NCBI GenBank assembly: GCA_903925975.1
Contig: CAIYHG010000181.1
Span: forward strand, 37,571 to 101,570
Reading direction: 5' to 3'
Source of the DNA: an uncultured Acidobacteriia bacterium
GTDB lineage: Bacteria; Acidobacteriota; Terriglobia; Bryobacterales; Bryobacteraceae
DNA length: 64,000 nt
How positions within the stretch are numbered: position 1 is the stretch's first letter; each line of letters opens with the position of its first letter. Shown here piece by piece: positions 34,141 to 43,519 of the stretch. Below the pieces are notes generated by a model. It was given only the letters and a program-made list of their open reading frames with translations. It was not told the origin of the DNA and searched no databases. The translations under genes were made by a program, and so were the position numbers.

Positions 34141-34907
34141 AGCACCCTCGCCTCGAATTTCAACTTCTCCACCAGCTTCGCGGCGGCATCCTTCGGGCTG
34201 CCCTCGAAGATCTGGGTCTTCTTGGTCCGCTCGGGGGCATACACGCGAGTGATTTCGACCGAGGACGGTCCGGCTGCGGGGAGGCTTCCACCAGGGACTT
34301 GGCGAACTTCCTTGCTCTTGGCCTTCTTGATGCCCATCAGCGTGGCGTACCGAAGCGGCTTGATGCCCGATTGCACGGTCACCAGCGCGGGCAGCGGCAA
34401 TTCCACGCGCTGGAACCAGCCATTCTCCAACTCGCGCTTCACCCGGATAAAACCGTCCTCTTTCTCCACTTCCATGACGATGGTGGCGTGCGGCAAGCCG
34501 AGCAACTCGGCCAGAATCACGCCCGTCTGCCCGTAACCCATGTCGTCGGATTGCAGCCCGGTCAGCACGAGGTCCGGGTTCTCCTGGCGGATGGCGTCGG
34601 CGAGCAGGCCCGCCGCGGCCAGAGGGTCCAGCTCTTCCGGATTCTCGAACTCAACGTGGATGGCGCGGTCGGCGCCCTTGGCAAGCGTTTCACGGATGGT
34701 TTGCGCCACGCGCGCGGGCCCGGCGCAAATGGTTACGACTTCGCCGCCATGCTTTTCCTTGAGTTCGAGCGCCTCTTCGAGCGCGTAGGCGTCCGGCTCG
34801 TTGATCTCGTAGCTCAGGCCGGTTTCGTCAATCCACCGCCCCGAAGAATCGACATGTAACTGGGAATCGCGGGCGGGTACCTGTTTGATCGCGACGATGA
34901 TCTTCAT
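34137..34907 (-). CDS. etfB: electron transfer flavoprotein, beta subunit
   Basis: A 256-residue ETF beta subunit with the start IIVAIKQVPARDSQL, the early NEPDAYALEEALELKE, and the signature VKRELENGWFQRVELPLPAL. It binds AMP and pairs with etfA, which overlaps its stop by four bases. fabF lies 90 bases upstream on the same strand. Confidence 0.95.
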   Translation of the reverse strand: MKIIVAIKQVPARDSQLHVDSSGRWIDETGLSYEINEPDAYALEEALELKEKHGGEVVTICAGPARVAQTIRETLAKGADRAIHVEFENPEELDPLAAAGLLADAIRQENPDLVLTGLQSDDMGYGQTGVILAELLGLPHATIVMEVEKEDGFIRVKRELENGWFQRVELPLPALVTVQSGIKPLRYATLMGIKKAKSKEVRQVPGGSLPAAGPSSVEITRVYAPERTKKTQIFEGSPKDAAAKLVEKLKFEARVL

Positions 34908-34997
34908 TTCGTGAGCGGCGCTTCCGCGCTGCGGACTGGCTTTACCGGGGTTCCATGCGGGCGGCCGGGCGCGCGTGCCTGCCGCCTCATGGCAAGG

Positions 34998-36239
34998 CTA
35001 CTCCTGATAACGCTTGAAAATCAAACAGCCGTTTGTTCCGCCGAAACCGAAACTGTTCGATAGCGCGTAATCGATCTGCATCGGGCGCGCCTGGTTGGGC
35101 ACGTAGTCCAGATCGCAGTTCGGATCGGGCGTTTCGTAATTGATTGTAGGCGGAGCAATCTGATCGCGAATGGCCAGCACGGTGATGCCGGCTTCGATAC
35201 CGCCCGCGCCGCCGAGCAGATGCCCGGTCATGGACTTGGTGGAGCTGACGCACAGCTTATAGGCATGCTCGCCGAACGCGCGTTTGATCGCCACGGTCTC
35301 GGCGCGGTCGCCCACGTCGGTCGAAGTGCCGTGCGCGTTGATGTAATCCACCTTTTCGGGGCCGATCCCCGCATCCTTGAGAGCGTTGCGCATCACCCGG
35401 AAGGCGCCGTCGCCGTTCTCGGGCGGGGCTGTGACATGGAACGCATCGCCGCTCATGCCATATCCCGAGACGTCGGCCAAAATCTTGGCCCCTCGTTGGC
35501 GGGCGGATTCCAACTCTTCAAGCACCAGGATTCCCGAGCCTTCGCCGACCACAAAGCCGTCGCGGTTCTTGTCCCAGGGACGAGAGGCCCGTTCGGGGTC
35601 GTCGTTGCGCGTCGATAGCGCGCGCATGGCCGCGAAACCGCCGATTCCCATCGGCGTTATGGCCGCTTCGGTCCCGCCGCAGATCATGGCATCGGCATCG
35701 CCGTGTTGGATCATCCGGAAGGAATCGCCGATGCAATGGGCGCTGGTGGTGCAAGCGGTGGCGGTCGCGGAATTCGGTCCCTTGGCTCCGCTCCGAATCG
35801 AGACGTGGCCGGCGGCGAGGTTGATGATCGTGGCCGGTATGAAGAAGGGCGAAATGCGCCGTGGACCGTGCTCCAGAAGCGTCTGGTGCTCCCGTTCGAT
35901 TACCTCGAACCCGCCGATACCGCTGCCGATATAGACGCCGACCCGCTCCTCGTTTTCGGGTCCGATCTTCAGACCGGAACCCTTGAAGGCGAAATCCGCC
36001 GCCGCTATGGCGAACTGGATGAATCGCCCCATCTTCTTGATCTCTTTTTTCTCGATGTACTGAGTCGGGTCGAAACCATGGACCTCCCCAGCAATCTGGC
36101 AAGAGAATGCCGAGGGATCGAACTGGGTGATGCGGCCTACGCCGGACTTTCCGGCCCGCAGGGCTTCCCACGATGTCTCGGTGCCGATACCGAGCGGCGT
36201 CAGCAGGCCGACGCCGGTCACTACTACTCTTCGCGACAA
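34998..36239 (-). CDS. fabF: beta-ketoacyl-ACP synthase II
   Basis: A 413-residue condensing enzyme of fatty-acid elongation. Active-site cysteine C163 sits in TACTTSAHC. The two histidines are in NAHGTSTDVGD and MTGHLLGGAGG, giving the Cys-His-His triad of FabF. The C-terminal FGFGGTNG is also intact. acpP ends 27 bases upstream, so the two are probably one transcript. Confidence 0.97.
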   Translation of the reverse strand: MSRRVVVTGVGLLTPLGIGTETSWEALRAGKSGVGRITQFDPSAFSCQIAGEVHGFDPTQYIEKKEIKKMGRFIQFAIAAADFAFKGSGLKIGPENEERVGVYIGSGIGGFEVIEREHQTLLEHGPRRISPFFIPATIINLAAGHVSIRSGAKGPNSATATACTTSAHCIGDSFRMIQHGDADAMICGGTEAAITPMGIGGFAAMRALSTRNDDPERASRPWDKNRDGFVVGEGSGILVLEELESARQRGAKILADVSGYGMSGDAFHVTAPPENGDGAFRVMRNALKDAGIGPEKVDYINAHGTSTDVGDRAETVAIKRAFGEHAYKLCVSSTKSMTGHLLGGAGGIEAGITVLAIRDQIAPPTINYETPDPNCDLDYVPNQARPMQIDYALSNSFGFGGTNGCLIFKRYQE

Positions 36240-36266
36240 AACGACTCTCCTGGGTGAGAAACGCGG

Positions 36267-36509
36267 CTACTTCTTGGAACCTTTGTTCTCGATATACGAC
36301 ACTGCATCCTTAACGGTGGTGATCTTCTCGGCGTCTTCGTCCGGGATTTCCAGTTCGAAGGCTTCCTCGAAAGCCATTACGAGTTCCACGATGTCCAATG
36401 AGTCGGCGCCAAGATCGTCAACGAACGACGCGTTGCTATCTACCTGGCTTTCGTCGACGCCTAGCTGCTCGACAATAATCTGCTTGACCTTCTGTTCTAC
36501 AGCTGCCAT
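36267..36509 (-). CDS. acpP: acyl carrier protein
   Basis: An 80-residue acyl carrier protein. The serine carrying 4'-phosphopantetheine is in [15 protein letters not shown], followed by the helix [18 protein letters not shown] strong ribosome site (AGGAGG) precedes the ATG. It is the first gene of the acpP-fabF pair. Confidence 0.97.
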   Translation of the reverse strand: MAAVEQKVKQIIVEQLGVDESQVDSNASFVDDLGADSLDIVELVMAFEEAFELEIPDEDAEKITTVKDAVSYIENKGSKK

Positions 36510-36790
36510 GAAGTCCTCCTGGGATGTTGCTGAGAAAGCGTGATTTTAGCTGGCTTCGCGAAGCTTTCGCAAGCCGCAAGGGGCGCACACGCCGCGCATC
36601 GACGCGAGTGAACCGAAAGACCCATTCTGCCACAACCGGAAACCCGGCGGGGAAAAGACAGGGGCCCGATGGCCGAAATGCACCACCGGCGGTGGAATCG
36701 GGCCAGCTTCGACGAGGGCAACTCGATACAGGCGTATAACTTAGGAGTGGCAGTTCAGGTGCATCCGGAAACCGCGACCAGGAGAAGATC

Positions 36791-37783
36791 ATGGTACGTG
36801 TTCGCAAGTTCGCCTCTTCCGCAATCGTTTCACTGCTGTTCGCCGCATTCTTTGCGCCCGCGAGCCCGGTATGGGCGCAGGGCGGCTGGCGGCGCATCGG
36901 CGACCAACCGGCTAGCCAGCAGATGGACCCCGAACCCGTGGCTCGCGGTCCCGAGCAGGCGCCGCCCGTCGACCAGGGCGCACCTCCCCTGGCAGATCCC
37001 GAGCAGGCTCCGCCGCCCGCCGCGTTGCCTCCGGCGCCGGCCATGGTTCCGCCCGAAGTGACCGCGCAGCCCGGAACGCTGCTCAACGTGCGCATCAACG
37101 AAACGCTCTCTTCGGAGCGCAATAGCGCCGGCGATACGTTCTCGGCAGAGTTGATGCAACCGCTGGTGGTTGGGGGCGTGGTGGTGGCCGCGCGCGGGCA
37201 AACGGTATACGGGCGCGTGGCCGAAGCGTCGCGCGCGTCCGCGAACACGCCTTCGCATCTGGCGCTGCAACTTACCGAACTGAGCCTGGTGGATGGGCGG
37301 CAGATACCCGTGAGCACGCAGCTTGCCGGTTTTCGCGGCCACACCGCGCCCGCCGTGGATCAGGCGAGTACCGTAATCAATACGACAACGCTGGGAGCGA
37401 TGATCGGCGGAATGGCGGGCCGCGGCGTCGGGGCCGTGACCGGCGCCGGAGTGGGAGCGGCCGCGGGCGCTATCGCCGTTCTGCTGACTAGAAACCGGCC
37501 CACGGTGGTCAACTCCGAAAGCGAGCTGACGTTCCGCTTCGACGCTCCGCTCACCATCGCGACCGCGGAGGCCCCACTGGCGTTCCGTTTTGCGACTCCG
37601 GAAGACTATGCGCGCCCCGCCGCCGAGGTGCGCCGCCGGCCCGCCGAACCACGCTGCGCCAACTGCGGGCCGAACTACCCGCCGCCATTTTGGGGCCCCG
37701 TGTGGGGCGGCGATTCGTACGGCAGGGGATACGGCACGGGCATCGCGGTCATATTCGGCAGTGGCGGGTATCGGCGGCGGTGA
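36791..37783 (+). CDS. exported Pro-rich protein with glycine-zipper segment
   Basis: A 330-residue protein with a signal peptide (1-30, ending VWAQ). Residues 31-95 are Pro/Ala/Gln-rich. A TrbI/VirB10-like beta domain follows (GTLLNVRINETLSSERNSAG, VVVAARGQTVYGRVAEAS). Next is a glycine zipper (AMIGGMAGRGVGAVTGAGVG then AAAGA), which may insert in or associate with membrane, and a Pro/Arg/Gly-rich tail. It is probably an envelope protein and the role is unknown. AGGAG precedes the ATG. Confidence 0.75.
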   Translation: MVRVRKFASSAIVSLLFAAFFAPASPVWAQGGWRRIGDQPASQQMDPEPVARGPEQAPPVDQGAPPLADPEQAPPPAALPPAPAMVPPEVTAQPGTLLNVRINETLSSERNSAGDTFSAELMQPLVVGGVVVAARGQTVYGRVAEASRASANTPSHLALQLTELSLVDGRQIPVSTQLAGFRGHTAPAVDQASTVINTTTLGAMIGGMAGRGVGAVTGAGVGAAAGAIAVLLTRNRPTVVNSESELTFRFDAPLTIATAEAPLAFRFATPEDYARPAAEVRRRPAEPRCANCGPNYPPPFWGPVWGGDSYGRGYGTGIAVIFGSGGYRRR

Positions 37784-38207
37784 CCGGCAAGACGCGTTCA
37801 GGGATGTTGGGTCACTCGGATTGTTGCTGATCCCCGGGGCAAACCGGAGGCGAAGAAAGTTCTCAGGTTTCCTCCCGTTTCCCCCGGGTCTTTTCCCCAT
37901 CCGTATTCCTGCTTTCCCCCTGGTTTCCCGCACGGCCCATCGCGCCGGTCGGCAGATCCGGGGCGGCATCGAAAAAAGACACTCGACTTCTGCGATTGGA
38001 TGTACAATCTACCCGGCCAGGAAGCTAAAAGAGATATTCCGAGCCGAAATTCGCCGGAACCCTTTGCGTTGATTTCGACGGTGTTTTGCCTTTCGATTCG
38101 GACCTGCGACCAGGAGCCCTGGCGTCGTGGTCTGGCGCCCAGCAGATCCGCAGAATAGCAACCCCGTCACGAATGGCATAGCGGGGCGGCGCACCAGGAG
38201 GAGCAAA
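37784..38207. other. intergenic region with no supported gene
   Basis: No gene was found in 424 bases. The sequence is C/T-rich in places (runs of CCCC and TTTCC). Its only clear signal is AGGAGGAG at 38196-38203 ahead of the Kelch gene start. A GGGGCAAACCGGAGG stretch near 37837 recalls part of a cyclic-di-GMP riboswitch, but the rest of that structure is missing. Confidence 0.4.
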
Positions 38208-39749
38208 ATGAACCATTTCTTCAACTCACGCTTATTGACAAGGTTTCTGTGCGTGATCGCAGTTGCAGCCGGGGCCACGACGGCGAGTGCAGGTAATATC
38301 GCCTGGACGGAGGTGGCTTCGATGCTGACCGCGAGACATGGGTTGGGTGTGGCCGCCGCCACCAATGGCAAGATCTACGCCATCGGTGGAGCGACCCTCC
38401 CGTACAACACTTCAGAGGAGTACAACCCGCTAACCAACGCGTGGGCGAGCAAAGCTTCAATGCCCGTCGGAGGCATGTTGATCGCCGTTGTGGGCGCAAG
38501 CAACGGCAAGGTCTACGCGCTCGGCGGATGGGCCACGTGGGGAGACTACGCGTTTCTAAACGAGGAATACGATCCGGCGACTAATGCTTGGGCGTTGAGG
38601 ACTGCCCTTCCCTCCGCTCGCTATGACTTTGGCGCGGCTGAGGGCCTCGACGGGAAGATATACGCTATCGGAGGGTGCGTTTACGGATGGGCGCCATTAA
38701 GCACGGTCGAGGCGTATGACCCGGCCACGCAGACTTGGGCGACCAGAGCGGCCATGCCGACGGCTCGCATGAGCGGCGCTACGGTTGCGGCTTCCGACGG
38801 GAAGATCTATGTGTTTGGCGGTTACAACGGAACCGGCGCGCCGAACCCCGTCAATTACCTGGCGACGGTTGAGGCCTACGAACCGGCGTCGGATACATGG
38901 CAGAGCAGAGCGCCCATGCCCACAGCCCGGCGCGCCGCGGCCGCGGTGCAGGCGTCAAACGGCAAGATTTATGTAATCGGCGGACAAATTGGGACTACGG
39001 TCCTCAGCGTGGTCGAAGTCTACGACCCGGCCGCCGACGCATGGACTTCCGAAACGCCCCTGCCCGGACCGCGCGTTTGGCACGGCGCCGCCTTCGCGAA
39101 CGACAGCATCTACGTCATCGGCGGCCACGACGGGACCGGCATCATGGGCAGCGTGTTCAAGAGCGGGCCAACGGCGCCGGGAGACGTGACGCCTCCCGCG
39201 ATTGTCCCGTCCGTCAGCGAGGTTCCGGGTTCGGGCGGGTGGTACACCGGACCGGTAACGGTCAGTTGGTCCGTTACCGATCCCGAATCGGGGATTGCGT
39301 TTTCCAGCGGCTGCGGATCGCAGACGGTCACGGGAAGTTTGACCTTAACCTGTACCGCAACGAATGGCGCCGGTCTCTCGGCGTCGGTTCCGCTGACTCT
39401 CAAGATCGACACGACTGCGCCGGCGGCTTTGGGAATGCCGGCGCCCGGTTGTTCGCTCTGGCCGCCGAACGGCAAACTCGTGCAGGTTGCCGCCATTGCG
39501 CCATCGGCCGGCGACTCCGGAGTAGCGTTATTCAATGTCACAGGCACAAGCACCGAACCTGCTCGTCCAGGACCGGATATTGTTATCACCGGGAGCGGAC
39601 TGCAGCCGCGTGTCGTTCAAGTGAGAGCCGACCGTCTGGGTAGCGGCAACGGACGGGTGTACACCGTTACCGCCTCCACGACCAATGGAGCCGGCGTATC
39701 CACGACCGTGACGGCAACCTGTAGCGTTCCTCACGATCAAGGCAAGTAG
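38208..39749 (+). CDS. exported Kelch-repeat protein with Ig-like C-terminal domain
   Basis: A 513-residue protein with a signal peptide (1-28, ending ASAG). Six Kelch repeats lie between about 35 and 330, each with GKIYAIGG or a variant (GKVYALGG, GKIYVFGG, DSIYVIGG) followed by a Y-x-P-x-T/A-x-x-W element. They would form a beta-propeller. The C-terminal 170 residues (VTPPAIVPSVSEVPGSGGW, VSWSVTDPESGIAFSSGC) resemble bacterial Ig-like repeats seen in cell-surface proteins. No sorting signal or anchor is visible. A strong ribosome site precedes ATG 38208, and a terminator follows. Confidence 0.88.
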   Translation: MNHFFNSRLLTRFLCVIAVAAGATTASAGNIAWTEVASMLTARHGLGVAAATNGKIYAIGGATLPYNTSEEYNPLTNAWASKASMPVGGMLIAVVGASNGKVYALGGWATWGDYAFLNEEYDPATNAWALRTALPSARYDFGAAEGLDGKIYAIGGCVYGWAPLSTVEAYDPATQTWATRAAMPTARMSGATVAASDGKIYVFGGYNGTGAPNPVNYLATVEAYEPASDTWQSRAPMPTARRAAAAVQASNGKIYVIGGQIGTTVLSVVEVYDPAADAWTSETPLPGPRVWHGAAFANDSIYVIGGHDGTGIMGSVFKSGPTAPGDVTPPAIVPSVSEVPGSGGWYTGPVTVSWSVTDPESGIAFSSGCGSQTVTGSLTLTCTATNGAGLSASVPLTLKIDTTAPAALGMPAPGCSLWPPNGKLVQVAAIAPSAGDSGVALFNVTGTSTEPARPGPDIVITGSGLQPRVVQVRADRLGSGNGRVYTVTASTTNGAGVSTTVTATCSVPHDQGK

Positions 39750-39753
39750 CGGG

Positions 39754-39794
39754 GAAACCGGGGGACCAAGTCTGCTCTTGCGTCCCCCGGTTTC
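39754..39794. terminator. bidirectional hairpin terminator
   Basis: GAAACCGGGGGAC (39754-39766) and GTCCCCCGGTTTC (39782-39794) are perfectly complementary over 13 bases with a 15-base loop. The hairpin stands right behind the Kelch gene and between two convergent genes, so it probably stops transcription from both sides. There is no long T-run on either strand. Confidence 0.7.
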
Positions 39795-39830
39795 TTACCC
39801 CAAACTCCTCCAAGGGCTTCTGCCCCGCTT

Positions 39831-40529
39831 TTAGAACACGAACCCTCCCGGGCCCTGCGCCAGAGTCGTCTCCGCCGTGGTGAACACGTACGCGCTCTGC
39901 TGGAATGAATCCACGAACCGCGTGAGGCGCTCGCAGCCAAGCGCGCTGTGCGTGTAGAACGTCACCTTTGTGCAGCCGCCTGCGATCTCGGCGGATGGCG
40001 TCCAGCGCTTGGGCGCAGGCGCCAGCCAAACCCAGGCATCGGGATCGAGGCCCGATAGTTTGCGCCCGATGATCCGATGCGTGCTCCACGAGCAACCGTG
40101 CCACATAGCGCCGAACTCGCCGATCTCGCGGGCCAACATCGAGGCGCAAAGATAGCTCCACGGCGAGCCGTCACCCTCGATAGCCGCCATCAGATCACCG
40201 ATCGCACCGGGCGGAATAGGCGGCGACAGAAAGCCGGGGCCGTATTGGGTGCAGTCGCCGGGCTCGGGGAAGGGCACATCGATGGGCACGGCGTAGACGG
40301 CGGCGTTGCCGTTGCCGCAGCCATCATGAAAGTGGTAGGCACGCAGGATTAAACCAGGGCTCAGGTGCAGCACCGGGAACGCAGCGAGCACGACCATGGG
40401 ATCGACGGGGCTCTTGCGCCAACCCTCGTGTAGGCTCTCGTGAAAGAACCGCGCGGTGGACGCCGAGCGGCGAAGAACGTTCACGGGGCGTAGCGGGAAG
40501 TACTCGCAGACTGCCGCGATGTCCGTCAT
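39831..40529 (-). CDS. unknown protein coupled to a NucS-like nuclease
   Basis: A 232-residue protein that I do not recognise. It has no signal peptide or membrane segment. It contains several cysteines (C125-type CTQYGPGFL, WSYLCASML, HGCSWSTH, GGCTKVTF) and aromatic-rich patches (WVWLAPAPKRW). Its ATG follows the TGA of the nuclease gene by one base (TGA-A-ATG), so the two are translated together. The pair is isolated and slightly poorer in GC than its neighbours, which suggests an acquired accessory unit. No function is proposed. Confidence 0.7.
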   Translation of the reverse strand: MTDIAAVCEYFPLRPVNVLRRSASTARFFHESLHEGWRKSPVDPMVVLAAFPVLHLSPGLILRAYHFHDGCGNGNAAVYAVPIDVPFPEPGDCTQYGPGFLSPPIPPGAIGDLMAAIEGDGSPWSYLCASMLAREIGEFGAMWHGCSWSTHRIIGRKLSGLDPDAWVWLAPAPKRWTPSAEIAGGCTKVTFYTHSALGCERLTRFVDSFQQSAYVFTTAETTLAQGPGGFVF

Positions 40530-40530
40530 T

Positions 40531-41553
40531 TCACGCGGGGGTGACCCTTGCTGCTTGCGCAGCCCACTGCTTCAATTGGCCGATCAGCTTTTGCGCATCT
40601 TCCACCGTCTTGAGCCTCAGCCAGCAGTCCTCTACCGCCATCTTCCTCACGGGGTGAGCGTCTGTTAGCGCGTCCTTGATAGTCGTGTCGGCGACGCCAA
40701 TCGCATCCGCGAGGCTCTTGAAGGGAATCCAAGCGTCCAACTGTCCGGCACCTGGCCCGTCCTTTCCCGCTACGTTAATGCCGAACACCATCTTCCGACC
40801 CGCCGGCGGACTCGTCCAATAACGAAACGAACCGCCAAATGTCCAATAGCGGGTCTCTTCCCATACATCCCGCATTTGACGACAGACTTCCACGAGAGGC
40901 ATTGTCATGCGCTCATCTGCCATCGCAAGCAGTTGTTCGAGGGTTGGGTGAATAACTGGAGGCGGAATTGGCGGAATGCGATCCTCCACCAGCAATGACC
41001 GCGCCAGTATCTCTTTTCCGTCGCTCAGTTTCGCGTATTGGAAAAAGACGGCGTTAATATCAACACCGTGTCGCTCCGCCAGATAGCTGATGATGCGCTC
41101 AGCCGAGGAGTCGAGGCGGGCGGCAACCAGCAGCACGCGATGGTTCTGGCAAACAAGATCCGGCAGTTCGGTGTCAAATGATTCGAGGAAGGCTTCCGCC
41201 AGTGGACGTTGCAGGAACTGCTGTGCGTAGCCAGCGATGGTCTCCGGTGATTCCGAATCCAACCACGCCGCGTAATCCAGGGCCTGCGCCACGGCCTCGC
41301 GAGACGCTTGACTGCGCTTCAGTTCGATAATGACGAGGCTTCCGCTCTCGTCAATTCCAAGGAGGTCGAACTTACCAACGCCAGGGATGTTGCGTTGGCG
41401 GTCGATCAAAAGGATCTTGTCGCCAAGGATTTCCGGGTTCCGCGTTATCCAGGTCTCCAATTCGGCTTCAACGTGTTGCGCTGCCAGATCATCGCTAACG
41501 ACGGAATTCAGAGAGCCGCTCACTATTTCCCACACCTTGATTGCGGTTGCCAT
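40531..41553 (-). CDS. NucS/DUF91-type PD-(D/E)xK nuclease with unknown C-terminal domain
   Basis: A 340-residue protein. The N-terminal 110 residues match the NucS catalytic fold: ELETWITRNPEILG, then KFDLLGID with D63, LVIIELKR with E77 and K79, and AVAQALDYAAWL with Q90. That is a complete PD-(D/E)xK active site. NucS proteins cut mismatched or flap DNA, and related domains serve in restriction and defence. The remaining part, residues 180-340 (LEQLLAMADERM, YWTFGGSFRYW), is not recognised. The next gene, 39831-40529, is coupled to it. Confidence 0.75.
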   Translation of the reverse strand: MATAIKVWEIVSGSLNSVVSDDLAAQHVEAELETWITRNPEILGDKILLIDRQRNIPGVGKFDLLGIDESGSLVIIELKRSQASREAVAQALDYAAWLDSESPETIAGYAQQFLQRPLAEAFLESFDTELPDLVCQNHRVLLVAARLDSSAERIISYLAERHGVDINAVFFQYAKLSDGKEILARSLLVEDRIPPIPPPVIHPTLEQLLAMADERMTMPLVEVCRQMRDVWEETRYWTFGGSFRYWTSPPAGRKMVFGINVAGKDGPGAGQLDAWIPFKSLADAIGVADTTIKDALTDAHPVRKMAVEDCWLRLKTVEDAQKLIGQLKQWAAQAARVTPA

Positions 41554-41871
41554 GGCGCGTTAAGGGTACCATGGCGTCCTGTTCTTCGCGCCCGGACTTA
41601 ATCATGCGTACGTGCGATTGGCCACGATTCCCGATTGGACTTTAAGGTCCAAAAAGTCTCACAACAGACTGCGGTCCGCGAGGATCAAATCCGCTGTGAG
41701 AGTCCGCAGGTATTTCGGGGACGGGCTGGAGTGAAAGAAACACCGAAACAGACAGGAAACGGACAGGAAAACCGTGCTTTCGTCTTCGGTCAGCGTCAGT
41801 CTCGCCAGTACCAGCTTTCGCGAACCGGCGAAAGCTCGAAGTCGCCGGCTGCGCCGGGCGCTAATCTCGGC
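41554..41871. other. intergenic region with inverted repeats, no supported gene
   Basis: Two inverted repeats are present and no gene is supported. TTGGAC/GTCCAA lie around 41635-41652. A perfect 9-bp hairpin lies at 41813-41836. A 97-codon frame starting TTG at 41635 overlaps the YtxH gene in antisense and has a Gln/Arg/Ser-rich translation, so I reject it. Confidence 0.4.
41813..41836 (-). terminator. hairpin downstream of the YtxH-like gene
   Basis: AGCTTTCGC (41813-41821) and GCGAAAGCT (41828-41836) pair perfectly with a 6-base loop, 35 bases after the stop of the minus-strand YtxH gene. No T-run is present, so it is a possible rather than sure terminator. Confidence 0.4.
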
Positions 41872-42159
41872 TTAGCCGCGAACCAGTTTGCGGCCGCGGT
41901 CGAACAACTCGGCGGCGTCGTCCACTAGCCGGCGCCCGCGATCGTAGAGGTCGCGTCCGGCGCCGATCAGGTCACGGCTGGTGTCCTCCACCGCGTCTTT
42001 GCCTCGCTGGGTTGTACGGGAAAGCACTCTCCGCGTATCCCGTCCGGCCTTGGGCGCATACAGCAGGGCGACGCTCGCGCCAAGGATCGCGCCCGTCAGA
42101 AACCAAGCCATCCTGTTGAGGGCATCGGATGATGTGCGCGCTTCAAGCTTTTCGGGCAT
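41872..42159 (-). CDS. YtxH-domain membrane protein
   Basis: A 95-residue protein. Residues 17-33 form one membrane helix with the YtxH signature (WFLTGAILGASVALLYAPKA) and G-R-D-T-R-R. A charged amphipathic tail follows (VEDTSRDLIGAGRDLYDRG). The family is linked to stress responses and is common in acidobacteria. The precise role is unknown. It is divergent from the DUF2007 gene. Confidence 0.85.
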   Translation of the reverse strand: MPEKLEARTSSDALNRMAWFLTGAILGASVALLYAPKAGRDTRRVLSRTTQRGKDAVEDTSRDLIGAGRDLYDRGRRLVDDAAELFDRGRKLVRG

Positions 42160-42248
42160 GTCGGTCTCTCCGGGAGAAGTCCGGTTTGGCTCCTGTCGGA
42201 CACGGCGTTTCGGGCTGCTCCATTCATATTCTGCGATATCCTTGAACC

Positions 42249-42557
42249 ATGGCGCAAGATTTCGGCCGCGAAGAAGAGTTACCGGAAGGCGTAGTAGACG
42301 CCTCCGCAGAGCTCGACATGGTGACGCTGTTCAGTTCGTCGAACATCGATGCCGAAATGGAGTCGAACAACATCCAACACCTTCTCGAATCGAGCGGGAT
42401 ACCTTCGGTGTTGGTAGGCGCGAGCATGATTCCGTCGCTTGAGTTTCAGGTGCAGGTCCCGCTCTCCCGGCTGGAAGAGGCGCAGCGGTTGCTCGAAGAG
42501 GCCCAGGCCGGCGGTCCGGAAGCCGCAGCCGAAGCGGAAGCCGCCTCGGAAGAATAG
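42249..42557 (+). CDS. DUF2007-domain protein
   Basis: A 102-residue protein. Residues 22-90 (MVTLFSSSNIDAEMESNNIQ, LLESSGIPSVLVGASMIP, EFQVQVPLSRLEEAQRLL) match the DUF2007 putative signal-transducing domain, a ferredoxin-like fold. The tail is Ala/Glu-rich. It precedes the DUF4159 gene by 56 bases on the same strand. Confidence 0.85.
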   Translation: MAQDFGREEELPEGVVDASAELDMVTLFSSSNIDAEMESNNIQHLLESSGIPSVLVGASMIPSLEFQVQVPLSRLEEAQRLLEEAQAGGPEAAAEAEAASEE

Positions 42558-42613
42558 CCAACCCGATCCGACCCCGGCCCAGCCGGTGATATGCTTTCCA
42601 CAGCAGAGGGCGC

Positions 42614-43471
42614 ATGAGCACAAGAGGGGCGCTGTGGGTGTTTGCGATCGGGCTGGGCATCGCCGGCGCGCTGGCGGCGTTCGAGAAACCGTTCCGCATC
42701 TACGTGAGCATGGAGGGATATGACAACGTCCCTCTCCCATCCGACTGGCAGCAGAAATCCGAGTGGGTTTTCGGCCGCCTGATGTATCCCAATCACCCCA
42801 ACTCCCTATTCGGCCGCCGCGGGCGTTTCGGCTATGGAAACTCGTTCGACTGGCGCGGGGGCGGAACGAGCTGGACGCAGGATTACCCGCGCGCCGACCG
42901 CCACTTCGCCATGGCAGTGCGCCGCCTCACGCGCGTCCAGGCGCGCTCCGTCGAACAGCCCGTCAATCCCGACGACCAGGACGATATCTACGGCTGGCCC
43001 TGGCTCTGCGCGGGCGAGATGGGCGATTGGAAGCTGACCGATACGCAGGTGGCGACTCTGCGCGAATACCTGCTGCGCGGGGGTTTTCTGCTGCTCGACG
43101 ATTTCTGGGGGCCCGAGGAGTTCGGCCGTTTCAACGAGACCATGAGCAAGGTGTTTCCCACCCGGCCGATTATCGATATCCCCAACGATGACCCGGTATT
43201 TCACGCGGTCTACGACGTGGATGAGCGGCGCCAGCTTCTGGGAATGTGGGCGTTCCAGCGCGGTGGCTCGATGTCCCGCCGCGCCGAGGGCACGGTGGCC
43301 CGCTGGATGGGCATCTACGACGACAAGAACCGGCTCATGGTCGCCATCAACTTCAATTCCGATATGGGCGATTCCTGGGAATGGGCCGACGAGCCGAGCT
43401 ACCCGGAGAAACTCTCGGCGCAGGGCCTGCGCATGGGCGTCAACGACGTTGTCTACTCCATGACGCACTAG
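42614..43471 (+). CDS. DUF4159-domain membrane-anchored protein
   Basis: A 285-residue protein. Residues 5-22 are a membrane anchor or signal (ALWVFAIGLGIAGALAAF). The DUF4159 domain follows, with YPRADRHFAMAVRRLTRVQ, REYLLRGGFLLLDDFWGPEE and DDPVFHAVYDVDER. The LLRGGFLLLDDF segment resembles a glutamine-amidotransferase-like fold. Function is unknown. The gene is in line with the DUF2007 gene upstream. Confidence 0.88.
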   Translation: MSTRGALWVFAIGLGIAGALAAFEKPFRIYVSMEGYDNVPLPSDWQQKSEWVFGRLMYPNHPNSLFGRRGRFGYGNSFDWRGGGTSWTQDYPRADRHFAMAVRRLTRVQARSVEQPVNPDDQDDIYGWPWLCAGEMGDWKLTDTQVATLREYLLRGGFLLLDDFWGPEEFGRFNETMSKVFPTRPIIDIPNDDPVFHAVYDVDERRQLLGMWAFQRGGSMSRRAEGTVARWMGIYDDKNRLMVAINFNSDMGDSWEWADEPSYPEKLSAQGLRMGVNDVVYSMTH

Positions 43472-43519
43472 TATCCGAACCGGCGCCCCACACCGCGGTT
43501 GTGCTTTAGGATGGGAATC

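Noticed and set aside
37830..37860. sequence resembling the GGGCAAACC part of a cyclic-di-GMP riboswitch
   Set aside because: The matching ACGCAAAGC half does not follow, so the structure cannot form. A lone ACGCAAAGC at about 31710 is likewise without partner.
41635..41928. 97-codon plus-strand frame starting with TTG
   Set aside because: It runs antisense into the YtxH gene and has no ribosome site or family features.
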